From contig JACKFL010000006.1 of NCBI GenBank assembly GCA_020632495.1, positions 1,302,001 to 1,366,000 on the forward strand: a stretch of 64,000 nt of DNA, read 5' to 3'. Within the stretch, counting starts at the first letter, position 1, and each line of letters begins with the position of its first letter. Source of the stretch: Candidatus Omnitrophota bacterium (GTDB lineage Bacteria > Omnitrophota > Gorgyraeia > Zapsychrales > Zapsychraceae). The position numbers were made by a program, and so were the translations under genes. Under the pieces are notes generated by a model. The model worked only from the letters and a program-made list of their open reading frames with translations. It had not been told where the DNA came from and ran no database searches. Positions 35,504 to 44,998 of the stretch are shown piece by piece.

Positions 35504-36363
35504 TAGCCTTTGAAAACCTGACCGTGAACCATTCCGTAGAAAACACGGAACGGTAAAAATCGACGCAGCCGGTACATAAAACGGCCGCCGCGGTCGGGGA
35601 TACTGCGAAACGGGGGGTTTTTGGCGTTGATAAGCATTTCGACGTGCTTGGCCACGTCCTCGGGATCATTCTTGCTGTGGGCCACATGATCCTCGACCAG
35701 CTTTTTCACGTGTTGGGAGAGTTCGTAATACGGGCTGCTGGTGTTGAAGAAATTCTTGGCGTAGCGGACGTTCTCGTCGAAGATCTTGGTGCGGAAGGTC
35801 CCGGGGCGGATTAGCAGGACATCAATCCCGAATATCGAAAGTTCGTAGCGCAGGCTCTCACTGAACGCCTCCAGAGCCCATTTAGTGGCGCTGTAGGCCC
35901 CGAACCCGGGCGTCGCGTAAAAGCCCTGGACGCTGGACATATTGATGATCTTGGCGCCGGTCTGCTGGCGCATCAGAGGGATCGCGGCCCGGGTGACATT
36001 CTGCACGCCGAAGAAATTCGTCTCAAACTGCTCCCGGATGTCCTCTTCCGACAGGTCCTCAAAAGCCCCGCCTATTCCATAACCGGCATTATTGACCAAT
36101 ACATCCAGATTTCCGGCCTCCTGGGCAATCGTCTGCAGTGCCGCGCTAATCGTGCTGTGATCGGTCACATCCAGACGCAATACGGTCACCTCCCCGCCGC
36201 GCCGGTTAACTTCGCTGATCAGCGGCGCCTGCTTATCCGGATTGCGCATGGTGGCATAGACACGGTGGCCGGCCGCCGCGAGACGGGCCGCTGTTAAGAG
36301 CCCGAAACCGCTGGAGCAACCCGTAATCAGTATCGTCCGTGATTTGGTTTGGGATGAGGACAT
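35488..36363 (-). CDS. short-chain dehydrogenase/reductase
   Basis: 291-residue classical SDR: cofactor motif TGCSSGFGLLTAARLA, structural NNAGYGIGG, catalytic Ser in INMSSVQG and YSATKWA. Arg after the Gly motif in the next strand (ATMRNP) suggests NADP. It ends with a basic tail. Four bases after aroC, thus probably in the leuC-leuD-ilvD-aroC transcript, although its function has no obvious link to amino acid synthesis. Confidence 0.9.
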   Translation of the reverse strand: MSSSQTKSRTILITGCSSGFGLLTAARLAAAGHRVYATMRNPDKQAPLISEVNRRGGEVTVLRLDVTDHSTISAALQTIAQEAGNLDVLVNNAGYGIGGAFEDLSEEDIREQFETNFFGVQNVTRAAIPLMRQQTGAKIINMSSVQGFYATPGFGAYSATKWALEAFSESLRYELSIFGIDVLLIRPGTFRTKIFDENVRYAKNFFNTSSPYYELSQHVKKLVEDHVAHSKNDPEDVAKHVEMLINAKNPPFRSIPDRGGRFMYRLRRFLPFRVFYGMVHGQVFKGYQSES

Positions 36364-36367
36364 ATCG

Positions 36368-37432
36368 TCAGGAGATGACCTTTTGTAGCAGGAGGCAGTC
36401 GGCGAGGGTCAGGGCGATCATTGCTTCTACGACCGGAACCACGCGCGGACAAATGCACGGATCGTGCCGGCCTTTGACTTCGATTTGGGTTTGCTCACCG
36501 GAAGTGGTCACGGTCTGCTGAGACTGTGCTATGGAAGACGGCGGTTTGACGGCCACGCGCAGAACGATTTCTTCACCGTTCGAGATACCCCCGAGAATCC
36601 CACCGGCATAATTGGTCTTTGTACGGATTTCCCCGTCCTCATTTACGAATTCGTCGTTATTCTCGCTTCCGTGCATGCGGGTGGCCGCAAATCCGGCGCC
36701 AAACTCGATACCTTTGATGGTTCCGATCGACATCAACCCGTGCGCGAGCTTGGCGTCAAGTTTGTCGAAGACCGGATCACCGAGTCCCGGAGGACAACCT
36801 TGTATCACCGCCTCCACGACGCCTCCCAAAGAATCCAAATTCTGACGGGCCGCATCGATCAAGGCAACCATCTTCTCCGCCGCGGCCATGTCAGGCGCGC
36901 GCACGATGTTTTTCTCGATCACGGCAAAATTGCGCTGCTCGGCCACAATGTCCGCCACGGAATGAACGTAGGCGATCACTTTCACGCCGTGCTGTATCAA
37001 CAGCTGTTTGGCTACCGCCCCGGCAGCCACCCGGCACGCCGTCTCCCTTCCCGAGGAACGGCCGCCGCCGCGGTAATCCCGGATGCCGTACTTCTTCAGG
37101 AATGTCATATCCGCATGGCCCGGCCGGAATACATCCTTTATTTCCGAATAATCACGTGAGCGCTGGTCCTTGTTCCGGATAAGCAGGGCCAGCGCCGTAC
37201 CGGTTGTCCTGCCTTCGAAGACACCGGAGAGTATCTCCACCGTATCCGGCTCCTGCCGCTGAGTGGTTATCTTGCTTTGTCCCGGGCGGCGTCGGTCCAA
37301 CTCCTTTTGGATGTCCGCGACGTCCAGGGCCAGATTCGGGGGAACCCCGTCGAGGACGGCCCCGATAGCGGGACCGTGGCTTTCACCGAATGTCGTGACT
37401 TTGAATATTTCTCCGTAAGTGTTTCCCGCCAT
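36368..37432 (-). CDS. aroC: chorismate synthase
   Basis: 354-residue FMN-dependent enzyme making chorismate from EPSP. Signatures: FGESHGPAIGAVLDGVPP, RPGQSKITTQRQEPD, FRPGHADMTF, GGGRSSGRETACRVAAGA, and GGISNGEEIVLRVAVKPPSS. Normal length. Seventeen bases after ilvD. Chorismate also feeds MenF in this window. Confidence 0.97.
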   Translation of the reverse strand: MAGNTYGEIFKVTTFGESHGPAIGAVLDGVPPNLALDVADIQKELDRRRPGQSKITTQRQEPDTVEILSGVFEGRTTGTALALLIRNKDQRSRDYSEIKDVFRPGHADMTFLKKYGIRDYRGGGRSSGRETACRVAAGAVAKQLLIQHGVKVIAYVHSVADIVAEQRNFAVIEKNIVRAPDMAAAEKMVALIDAARQNLDSLGGVVEAVIQGCPPGLGDPVFDKLDAKLAHGLMSIGTIKGIEFGAGFAATRMHGSENNDEFVNEDGEIRTKTNYAGGILGGISNGEEIVLRVAVKPPSSIAQSQQTVTTSGEQTQIEVKGRHDPCICPRVVPVVEAMIALTLADCLLLQKVIS

Positions 37433-37449
37433 AATTCTGTCGCCGCTCC

Positions 37450-39150
37450 TTACTGCGGTCCCGCGTCGGTAACGGCCCCAACGGATGCGGACGTCACCTG
37501 CTGCATGTATTTGTAAAGTACCCCACTGGTGTAACGCGGCTTGGGTTGATTCCAGCTTTTGAGCCGCTTGCGGATTTCATCCGCAGGGATGTCCAAATTG
37601 ATCTCCCGCTTGCGGGCATCGATCACGATGGGATCGCCGTTTTTAATGATCGCGATCGGCCCGCCTTCATAGGCCTCCGGTGTAATATGGCCGACGACAA
37701 AACCGTGACTGCCTCCGGAAAAACGGCCGTCGGTAATCAGGGCCACGTCCTTTCCCAATCCGCGGCCCATGACCGCCGAGGTCGGCGACAGCATTTCCCT
37801 CATTCCGGGGCCGCCCTTGGGTCCTTCATAGCGGACAACGATCACGTCCCCCTTACTGACTGTACCGTCGAGAATCTTCTGGAGGGCTTTTTCTTCCGAT
37901 TCGAAAACACGGGCCTTTCCTTCAAAGCGCATTCCCTCTTTGCCGGAGATCTTGGCCACCGCGCCGGTGGGCGCTAAATTTCCGTAGAGAATAACCAGGT
38001 GTCCGTCTTTCTTGATAGGGTTCGTGAACGGGCGAATGACTTCCTGCCCTTTGGGATAATCTTTGACCTTTTTAAGATTCTCGGCCAATGTTTTTCCGGT
38101 CACGGTCAGGCAGCCCCCATGCAACAGCCCCTTTGCCAGAAGCATCTTCATCAGTGGGGTCAGGCCGCCGATTTTGACTAATTCCGCCACCACAAAGCGT
38201 CCGGACGGTTTCAAGTCCGCAAGCACCGGCACCTTTTTCCCGATCCGGGTAAAATCGTCGATAGTCAGTTTGACCTTCGCCGCGCGCGCCATGGCCAGCA
38301 GGTGCAGCACGGCATTCGTGGATCCGCCGAGTGCCGTTACGACCGTAATCGCGTTTTCAAAGGCTTTGCGCGTCATGATGTCCCGCGGTGTAATCCCTTT
38401 CTTGATGAGCTGCAACACCGCTTTGCCGGCGTTGACACAATCACGCCGCTTATCATCGGAGACAGCCGCTTGGGCGGAACTGTTCGGGAGGCTCATACCA
38501 AGGGCCTCGATAGCGGAGGCCATCGTATTCGCCGTGTACATCCCCCCGCAGGACCCCGGCCCCGGTATGGCACACGATTCGATGCCGGTCAAATCTTCTT
38601 TGGAAAGCTTGTTGTTCGCATACGCGCCTACCGCTTCAAAAATGGATACGATGTCCTTGTTTTCCCCCTTATAACAGCCCGGCAATATCGTTCCGCCGTA
38701 GACAAAAACCGAGGGGCGGTTCAACCGCGCCATGGCCATGAGACAGCCGGGCATGTTCTTATCGCAGCCTCCGATCGCCACCAAGCCGTCAAATCCCTGA
38801 CAACCCACTACTGTTTCCACACTATCGGCGATCACTTCCCGGGAAACCAGGGAATACTTCATGCCTTCCGATCCCATCGAAATCCCGTCCGAAATAGTGA
38901 TTGTATTGAAAATCACGCCTTTTCCGCCGGCCTTATCGGCACCGGCCTGTGCCTGCCGCGCCAGCTCGTCGATGTGCATATTGCAGGGGGTCACCATGCT
39001 CCACGTCGAGGCGATACCGATTTGCGGTTTCTTGAAGTCCGCCGTCTTAAAGCCCACGGCCCGCAACATACCGCGGCTGGGCGCCCGGTCATACCCGTCG
39101 GTTATCTCGGCCGAATACTTGCGAAGGTTTGTTGTGCGTTCTTTAGTCAT
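37450..39150 (-). CDS. ilvD: dihydroxy-acid dehydratase
   Basis: 566-residue Fe-S dehydratase for the last common step of valine/isoleucine synthesis. Cluster cysteines: CDKNMPGCL and GSCGGMYTANTM, with the third in GCQGFDG. Active-site segment TDGRFSGGSHGFVVGHITPEA near the C-terminus. Third gene of the leuCD-ilvD-aroC operon. No ilvC or ilvE in the window. Confidence 0.97.
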   Translation of the reverse strand: MTKERTTNLRKYSAEITDGYDRAPSRGMLRAVGFKTADFKKPQIGIASTWSMVTPCNMHIDELARQAQAGADKAGGKGVIFNTITISDGISMGSEGMKYSLVSREVIADSVETVVGCQGFDGLVAIGGCDKNMPGCLMAMARLNRPSVFVYGGTILPGCYKGENKDIVSIFEAVGAYANNKLSKEDLTGIESCAIPGPGSCGGMYTANTMASAIEALGMSLPNSSAQAAVSDDKRRDCVNAGKAVLQLIKKGITPRDIMTRKAFENAITVVTALGGSTNAVLHLLAMARAAKVKLTIDDFTRIGKKVPVLADLKPSGRFVVAELVKIGGLTPLMKMLLAKGLLHGGCLTVTGKTLAENLKKVKDYPKGQEVIRPFTNPIKKDGHLVILYGNLAPTGAVAKISGKEGMRFEGKARVFESEEKALQKILDGTVSKGDVIVVRYEGPKGGPGMREMLSPTSAVMGRGLGKDVALITDGRFSGGSHGFVVGHITPEAYEGGPIAIIKNGDPIVIDARKREINLDIPADEIRKRLKSWNQPKPRYTSGVLYKYMQQVTSASVGAVTDAGPQ

Positions 39151-39172
39151 GGATCAATCCGGTGTGATTGTG

Positions 39173-39787
39173 TTAGGCGAGCCAGGAGCGCTCATCGCGC
39201 AGACGCGACTCGTAATCCTTAATCTTGTCCTCGTGCTGCAGGGTCCAGCCGATTTGGTCGAGACCTTTAAGCAGACATTCCTTGGCAAAGTCGTTTATTG
39301 CAAAGGCATGCTCCCCGCCTTTCGCGTCGGTGAGGATCTGTCGGGGCAAGTCCGCGGCGATTTCTGCCCCCGGTTGCTCCAGCACCTGACGAAATAGTTC
39401 ATCCACGGCCTGACTCTTAAGCTGGACCAAAAGTATGCCGTTTTTGACACAGTTGTTGGCAAAGATGTCGGCAAAACTCGGCGCGACGATGACCCGGAAC
39501 CCGTAGTCGGCCAACGCCCACGGCGCATGCTCCCGGGACGAACCGCACCCGAAATTGTCCCGGGCCACCAAAACCGTGGCCGGCCGGTAAGCCGCCTTGT
39601 TAAGGACAAAATCCGGGTTCTCCTTGGTCCCTTCATAGTCAAGATAACGCAGTTCGTGAAAAAGATGCTGACCGAAACCGGTGCGCTCAATTTTCCGCAG
39701 GAACTGCTTGGGGATGATCATATCGGTATCCACATTAACCCGGTCCAACGGAGCTGCGATACCTTTGTGTACAGTAAATGCTTCCAT
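39173..39787 (-). CDS. leuD: 3-isopropylmalate dehydratase small subunit
   Basis: 204-residue swivel domain of isopropylmalate isomerase. DNFGCGSSREHAPWAL is the family's core motif and DRVNVDTDMIIPKQFL the N-terminal one. The longer form (about 200 residues) pairs with the LeuC of about 470 residues encoded 31 bases upstream. Confidence 0.96.
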   Translation of the reverse strand: MEAFTVHKGIAAPLDRVNVDTDMIIPKQFLRKIERTGFGQHLFHELRYLDYEGTKENPDFVLNKAAYRPATVLVARDNFGCGSSREHAPWALADYGFRVIVAPSFADIFANNCVKNGILLVQLKSQAVDELFRQVLEQPGAEIAADLPRQILTDAKGGEHAFAINDFAKECLLKGLDQIGWTLQHEDKIKDYESRLRDERSWLA

Positions 39788-39818
39788 GATTTGATTTGTC
39801 TTTCCCTGTGATTAACGG

Positions 39819-41234
39819 TTACGCGGTCTTCGGCAGGTAGTTGCGAATGTCACAAATCTTGCCTTCCAGTGCGGCGATGGCCACCATTTGCGGGCTCATC
39901 AGGTGCGTGCGTCCACCCGGACCTTGCCGCCCCTCAAAATTACGGTTGCTCGATGAAGCGCAGCGTTGTCCCGGCGTGAGTTGATCGTCGTTCATGCCCA
40001 GACACATGGAACAACCCGCGAAGCGCCATTCAAAACCGGCCTCGCTAAAAATCCGGTCCAATCCTTCGCGTTCGGCTTGCCGGCGCACCCGTCCGGAACC
40101 CGGGACGACAATCGCCTGAACATCCTTGTGCACCTTTTTTCCTTTGATAATCTCGGCAGCCGCCCGCAGGTCTTCAATTCGGCCGTTCGTACAGGAACCC
40201 AAGAACGCCTTGTCGATGGTGATATCGGCTATCTTGGTCCCCGGTTTGAGATCCATATACTCCAGGGCATTACGGGCTCCGGCGCGCGCCACCGGATCGG
40301 TAAAATCATCCGGGTCCGGGACCGTCCCTTCGACATCGGTGACCTGTCCCGGGGATGTCCCCCACGTCACCTGCGGCTTGATATCTTCGGCCTTGATATG
40401 CAGCTCATGATCAAATACGGCATCCGGATCCGAAGGCAGCGTGCGCCAATAAGCGACGGCTTCCTCCCAGTCGTCTCCCGTAGGGCTGTGATCCCGGTCC
40501 TTTAAGTAGGCATACGTCGTGTCATCCGGCGCAATCATACCGGCACGGGCGCCGGCCTCGATGCTCATGTTGCAAATGGTCATCCGGCCCTCCATCGTCA
40601 AAGCGCGGATCGCGCTTCCGGCGTACTCGACCACATACCCGGTGGCACCGGCGGTTCCGATCTGACCGATGATGTACAGAATGATATCCTTGGGCGTCAC
40701 TCCGAATCCCAATGTTCCTTCAATACTGATCAGCATGGATTTCGATTTGTTCTGCTGCAGCGTTTGAGTGGCCAGAACATGCTCCACTTCCGAAGTACCG
40801 ATGCCGAAGGCGAGGGCGCCGAACGCGCCGTGGGTCGACGTATGAGAATCTCCGCACACGATCGTCAGTCCCGGCTGGGTAATCCCCATCTCCGGGCCGA
40901 TAACATGCACAATCCCCTGGTCCTGATGCTTGAAATCATACAGGATGACATTAAAATCCCGGCAATTCTTGGCCAGCGTTTCCATCTGGATACGGGAAGT
41001 CTCCTCCACCAAGGACCAATCTTTGGTCCGGGTGGACACATTGTGATCCATGGTTGCAAAAGTTTTTTCCGGACGCCGGACTTTACGGTGAGTAAGGCGC
41101 AAGCCCTCGAAGGCCTGGGGTGAAGTCACTTCATGAATGAGATGCCGGTCGATATAGATGATGGCGGTATCGCCTTGGCTTTCGCGGACCAAATGCGCAT
41201 CCCAAATCTTGTCATACATTGTTTTGCCGGACAT
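39819..41234 (-). CDS. leuC: 3-isopropylmalate dehydratase large subunit
   Basis: 471-residue aconitase-family subunit with the [4Fe-4S] cysteines in GSCTNGR and GCSMCLGMNDD. GDSHTSTHGAFGALAFGIGTSEVEHVLATQ is the conserved catalytic block. First gene of the operon, behind a consensus promoter. The enzyme belongs to the leucine-specific branch. Confidence 0.97.
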   Translation of the reverse strand: MSGKTMYDKIWDAHLVRESQGDTAIIYIDRHLIHEVTSPQAFEGLRLTHRKVRRPEKTFATMDHNVSTRTKDWSLVEETSRIQMETLAKNCRDFNVILYDFKHQDQGIVHVIGPEMGITQPGLTIVCGDSHTSTHGAFGALAFGIGTSEVEHVLATQTLQQNKSKSMLISIEGTLGFGVTPKDIILYIIGQIGTAGATGYVVEYAGSAIRALTMEGRMTICNMSIEAGARAGMIAPDDTTYAYLKDRDHSPTGDDWEEAVAYWRTLPSDPDAVFDHELHIKAEDIKPQVTWGTSPGQVTDVEGTVPDPDDFTDPVARAGARNALEYMDLKPGTKIADITIDKAFLGSCTNGRIEDLRAAAEIIKGKKVHKDVQAIVVPGSGRVRRQAEREGLDRIFSEAGFEWRFAGCSMCLGMNDDQLTPGQRCASSSNRNFEGRQGPGGRTHLMSPQMVAIAALEGKICDIRNYLPKTA

Positions 41235-41285
41235 AGTTACGACTCCGCTAAAAAGTTCTAAGTCTTTGAGAATAGAGAAATAATG

Positions 41286-41314
41286 ATTGTATCGGAAGGC
41301 TGGGGGGTTGTCAA
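41286..41314 (-). promoter_or_regulatory. sigma70-type promoter for leuC-leuD-ilvD-aroC
   Basis: Minus strand perfect TTGACA (41309-41314), 17-base spacer, TACAAT (41286-41291). The leader is about 45 bases, too short for a leucine attenuator peptide. Confidence 0.72.
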
Positions 41315-41332
41315 TGAAGAATTCCCGCCCGG

Positions 41333-42083
41333 TCAGTCCGGCTGCTCATAAGCCAACCGTTCGAAGGTATCCATTTCGATACGGTACGCCGGTATGGCAT
41401 CCTCCTGCCTCCGCCACGGGGACGATTCTGTAATGCCCCTTCACCCGGCCTCCGCTCGGACAACAGTTGCCGTCATGCCGTTCGCGCCAGATGAAAAATT
41501 CAAAATCGAGACCGTCTTTGGAAAAAAGGTTGTTTTCCCCTTTCCAAACGGCACTCGCCAGACAGCTAAATACGGACGATAGGATTCCGGGACTGGGACA
41601 TATTCCACGGGCCGTAACGTACAAGCCCCCACCTGCTGATCCGATCTGATATATGTGTTCTTGGGTAAAGCTTCCTGTCCCGTAAATCTTCTCCGTCGGC
41701 TGCAAGAAAAAAGACGGTCGCGGCGACCGATGCCAGGCCCGGATCTCATACGGAAAAAGATTCCGGACGAAGCAGATAACCGTTGCCCTGGGTTGAAACT
41801 TCTTCAAGCGACCGATAACCGCCGGCCTCCCGGGGCATAAAGCGGGCGACGTGATCGGAACCGTATTTCCGGTCGCTGACATGTACGGTGATGAAGATTT
41901 CCTGCTGGTTCCAACCTGCTTCCGTCAATGCCCAGCGTAATTCGTAAACATCTCCGCCGTCACCTGCAAAGGAATCGCCGCTCGGACTTCGACACCGGCT
42001 CGCCCGGCGTACGTCGCAACAGGAACCAGAATAACAACAGCAGCAGGATGCCGACGCCTCGGATGAGGACTTCCTTTCCCGGC
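41333..42083 (-). pseudogene. frameshifted membrane-anchored protein of unknown function
   Basis: Downstream of acnA the frames piece together as one protein of about 240 residues broken by several one-base slips. The order is a hydrophobic anchor (GVGILLLLLFWFLL), a beta-rich region (ALTEAGWNQQEIFITVHVSD, EAGGYRSLEE), VGACTLRPVEYVPVP, and the C-terminus MDTFERLAYEQPD before a TGA at 41333-41335. No start can be fixed and I do not recognise the family. The tract shares its indel-ridden state with the 3' half of acnA. Confidence 0.45.
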
Positions 42084-44778
42084 TTACGCCAGTTTACGCA
42101 GGACGGTGTGAAGGATCCCCCGTTACGCACGTAGTCGATCTCCACCGGTGTATCCAGCCGGCAGGTCGTGAAGATTCAGTAACCTTTCCGCCGGAATAGC
42201 GGTGGCGCGACCTTGATCTTGCTGGCGTGGCTGCAATGAGTCGCCGATGCCTTCGAAGTCAAACATGCTCATCGTCCCTTAAGCCCCCAAAGAATCGACC
42301 GATTCACCCGCCTGAAATTCCAGCGGATTACTCCCATGCCGGCCAGGTTACTGCGGTGGATGCGTCTCTGCAACTTTGCGCGATCACGACCTTCACGCCC
42401 AGCAAGGCTGTTCCTTTCGCAGCCCAGTCACGGCTGGATCCGTTCCGTACTCTTTGCCGGCCAGGACAATCAGGGGCGTACCGTCGGGCGATGCTTTGGG
42501 AGGCATCAAAGGTGCTCATTTTCTCCTGCGACGGAAAACATGGTCCAGGACCTTCGTACCGGGGGCAGTTGATTGCGCAGCCGGATGTTGGCAAACGTTC
42601 CGCGCGTCATGACCCGGTCATTTCCCCGGCGTGAACCGTACGAATTAAAATCCTTCGGGGTAACACCCTGCTCTTGCAAGTACCTTCCCGCCGGACTGTC
42701 GGCGGCGATTGCGCCCGCCGGTGAGATGTGATCCGTGGTAATCGAATCTCCAACCATGACCAGACAGGCCCCTGCGATGGCCGCAGATCGGGGCCGTGTC
42801 TTTGGTCATTCCGTCAAAAAACGGCGGTTCCTGAATGTAAGTGCTGAGTTCTTTCCAGTCGTAGAGCTCGGATGCCGTCTGGCTGATCGCGTTCCAGTTT
42901 TCATTGCCTTCGGCCACGTTGGCATATCGCTTGCGGAAAGATTCGGCGGAGACAAATTGCGACCAACATTTGCGCTGATTTCTTTCTGGTGGCCAAATCT
43001 CTTTGAGGTAAACGTCCTTTCCTTTGGCATCCCGGCCAATCGGTTCATTGACCAGATCTTTCTGTACGGATCCGGCCAGGGCGTAGGCGACGACGAGCGG
43101 CGGACTGGCCAGATAATTGGCCTTGGTATGCGGATTTACCCGCCCCTCAAAATTACGGTTGCCGCTCAGGACGCTGGCCGCTACGAGGTCTCCCTCCACG
43201 ATGGCCTTGGAGACCTTCTCGGGGAGCGGTCCGCTATTGCCGATACAGGTGGTGCAACCGTAGCCGACGATGTGGAAACCAAGCTTCTCAAGGTAGGGCA
43301 ATAAACCCGATGCCCGGATATATTCCTCAACCACCTGTGATCCGGGGGCGAAACTGGTCTTCACATAATTCTTAACGCTAAGTCCGCGTTCCACCGCTTT
43401 CTTCGCCAACAACCCGGCGCCGATCAGCACATATGGGTTGGAAGTATTCGTGCAGCTGGTAATCGCGGCAATGACGACGGACCCATGCCGCAGGGTCTCG
43501 GCGGTTCCGTTCACGACCTGGGCCTCGCGGTCCAAATCACCGCTGCCCAAACCGAAGCCGCGTTCTTTTACGGGCGCGGTCAGGCTTTTGGAAAAGGCGT
43601 CCTTCATTTCGGCCAGCGTGATGCGGTCTTGCGGACGCTTGGGACCGGCGAGGCTGGGGGTAACATCCCCCATATTCAGCGAGAGCTCATCGGTATATTG
43701 GGGATCGGGTGTGCCGGCATCGTAAAACATTCCCTGCGCCTTCATGTATTTCTCGACCAGTTCCGTCTCTTCCTCGCTGCGGCCGGTCAACCGGTAATAG
43801 CGCAGCGTCTCGTCGTCAACCGGGAACAACCCGATGGTGGCCCCATATTCCGGTGCCATATTGGAGATCGTCGCGGTCGGGCAATGTCAGATGCCGCAAG
43901 CCCGGCCCGAAAAATTCCACAAATTTCCCGACCACTCCCCTCGCCCTCAGCATCTGTGTGACGGTAAGAACCAGATCGGTTGCCGTTACCCCCTCCTTGA
44001 GCTGACCGTCCAGACGAAAGCCGATTACTTCAGGCATCAGCATGTAAATCGGCTCACCCAACATCACGGCTTCCGCCTCAATACCCCCGACGCCCCAGCC
44101 GACCACGCCCAAACCGTTGATCATGGTGGTGTGGCTGTCGGTGCCGACCAGACTGTCGGGAAAGACGACCACGTCACTGCCCGACTTCTTCTGCAGGACA
44201 CCTTTGGCCAGGTATTCCAAATTCACCTGATGGACGATGCCGGTCGCCGGCGGGACGACCAGGAAATTGTCAAAGGCCTTTTGCCCCCATTTAAGAAACT
44301 CGTACCGCTCTTTGTTCCGGGCAAATTCCATCTCCACGTTTTTCGCCAGGGCATCCGGTGAGCCGAAGACATCCACCTGTACCGAGTGATCTATGACCAG
44401 ATCGCAGGGGACCTGCGGATTGATTTTCTGGGGATCACCGCCCAGACGCTTCAGGGCCGAGCGCATTGCGGCCAGGTCCACCACGCAGGGAACCCCGGTG
44501 AAGTCCTGCAAAATCACCCGGCCGGGTTTGAAGGCGATGTCCTGGGGATCTTTGTACGCGGGGGACCACCCCAGCAAGGTTTCTATATCAGCCATCGTAA
44601 CGGCATATCCGTCCAAATTACGCAGCGCGCTCTCCAGCAGCACCTTGATTGAGTAAGGCAGCCCCGCGGGATCACCGATGCCTTGGACGGCCAGCTCCTT
44701 AAGATCGTAATACGTATATGTTTGTCCCCGCACCTCGAGGCTTTTCTTACTTGCGTCATGATTAAAATCTGTAGTCAC
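42084..44778 (-). pseudogene. acnA: aconitate hydratase A, multiply frameshifted (pseudogene or sequence error)
   Basis: Full-length aconitase gene (about 898 codons, as for AcnA) split over several frames. The N-terminal 310 codons are intact (GTDSHTTMINGLGVVGWGVGGIEA). Frame changes near 43,845-43,870; the middle block carries SCTNTSNP and the GYGCTTCIGNSGP cluster motif. Further slips occur around 42,960-43,000 (compensating pair), 42,780, 42,540-42,560 and repeatedly to the 3' end, where MVGDSITTDHISPAG, NGSSRDWAAKGTALLG, RIHRSNLAGMG and VEIDYVRNGG are in different frames before the TAA at 42084-42086. No segment is missing. Isomerises citrate and isocitrate if the real gene is intact. 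Separate promoter upstream. Confidence 0.85.
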
Positions 44779-44865
44779 GAATGAATCCTTTGTTCAGTGG
44801 GCGTTAATGAGAGATTAGGATGAATGCTTTTGGGGTGCCGCGCTTTTCATGGGACGCGAATCCGT

Positions 44866-44894
44866 ATTATATTAAACCCGTATAAGATCGTCAA
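44866..44894 (-). promoter_or_regulatory. sigma70-type promoter for acnA
   Basis: Minus strand TTGACG (44889-44894), 17-base spacer, perfect TATAAT (44866-44871). Leader of about 80 bases to the ATG. Confidence 0.65.
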
Positions 44895-44927
44895 CCGTTT
44901 CGCCGGGCAAAAAAAGCAAAATTAACC

Positions 44928-44956
44928 TTGCACCCGGGCATCCGGCTCACTATGAT
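44928..44956 (+). promoter_or_regulatory. sigma70-type promoter for the radical SAM gene
   Basis: TTGCAC (44928-44933), 17-base spacer, TATGAT (44951-44956), about 40 bases before the ATG at 44999. Confidence 0.6.
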
Positions 44957-44998
44957 GCATATAGAAATCAACTTCAACTGTCCTGCCTGATTGTACCT

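Noticed and set aside
41235..41285. leucine attenuator or T-box before leuC
   Set aside because: The predicted leader is about 45 bases, too short for a leader peptide with Leu codons or a T-box.
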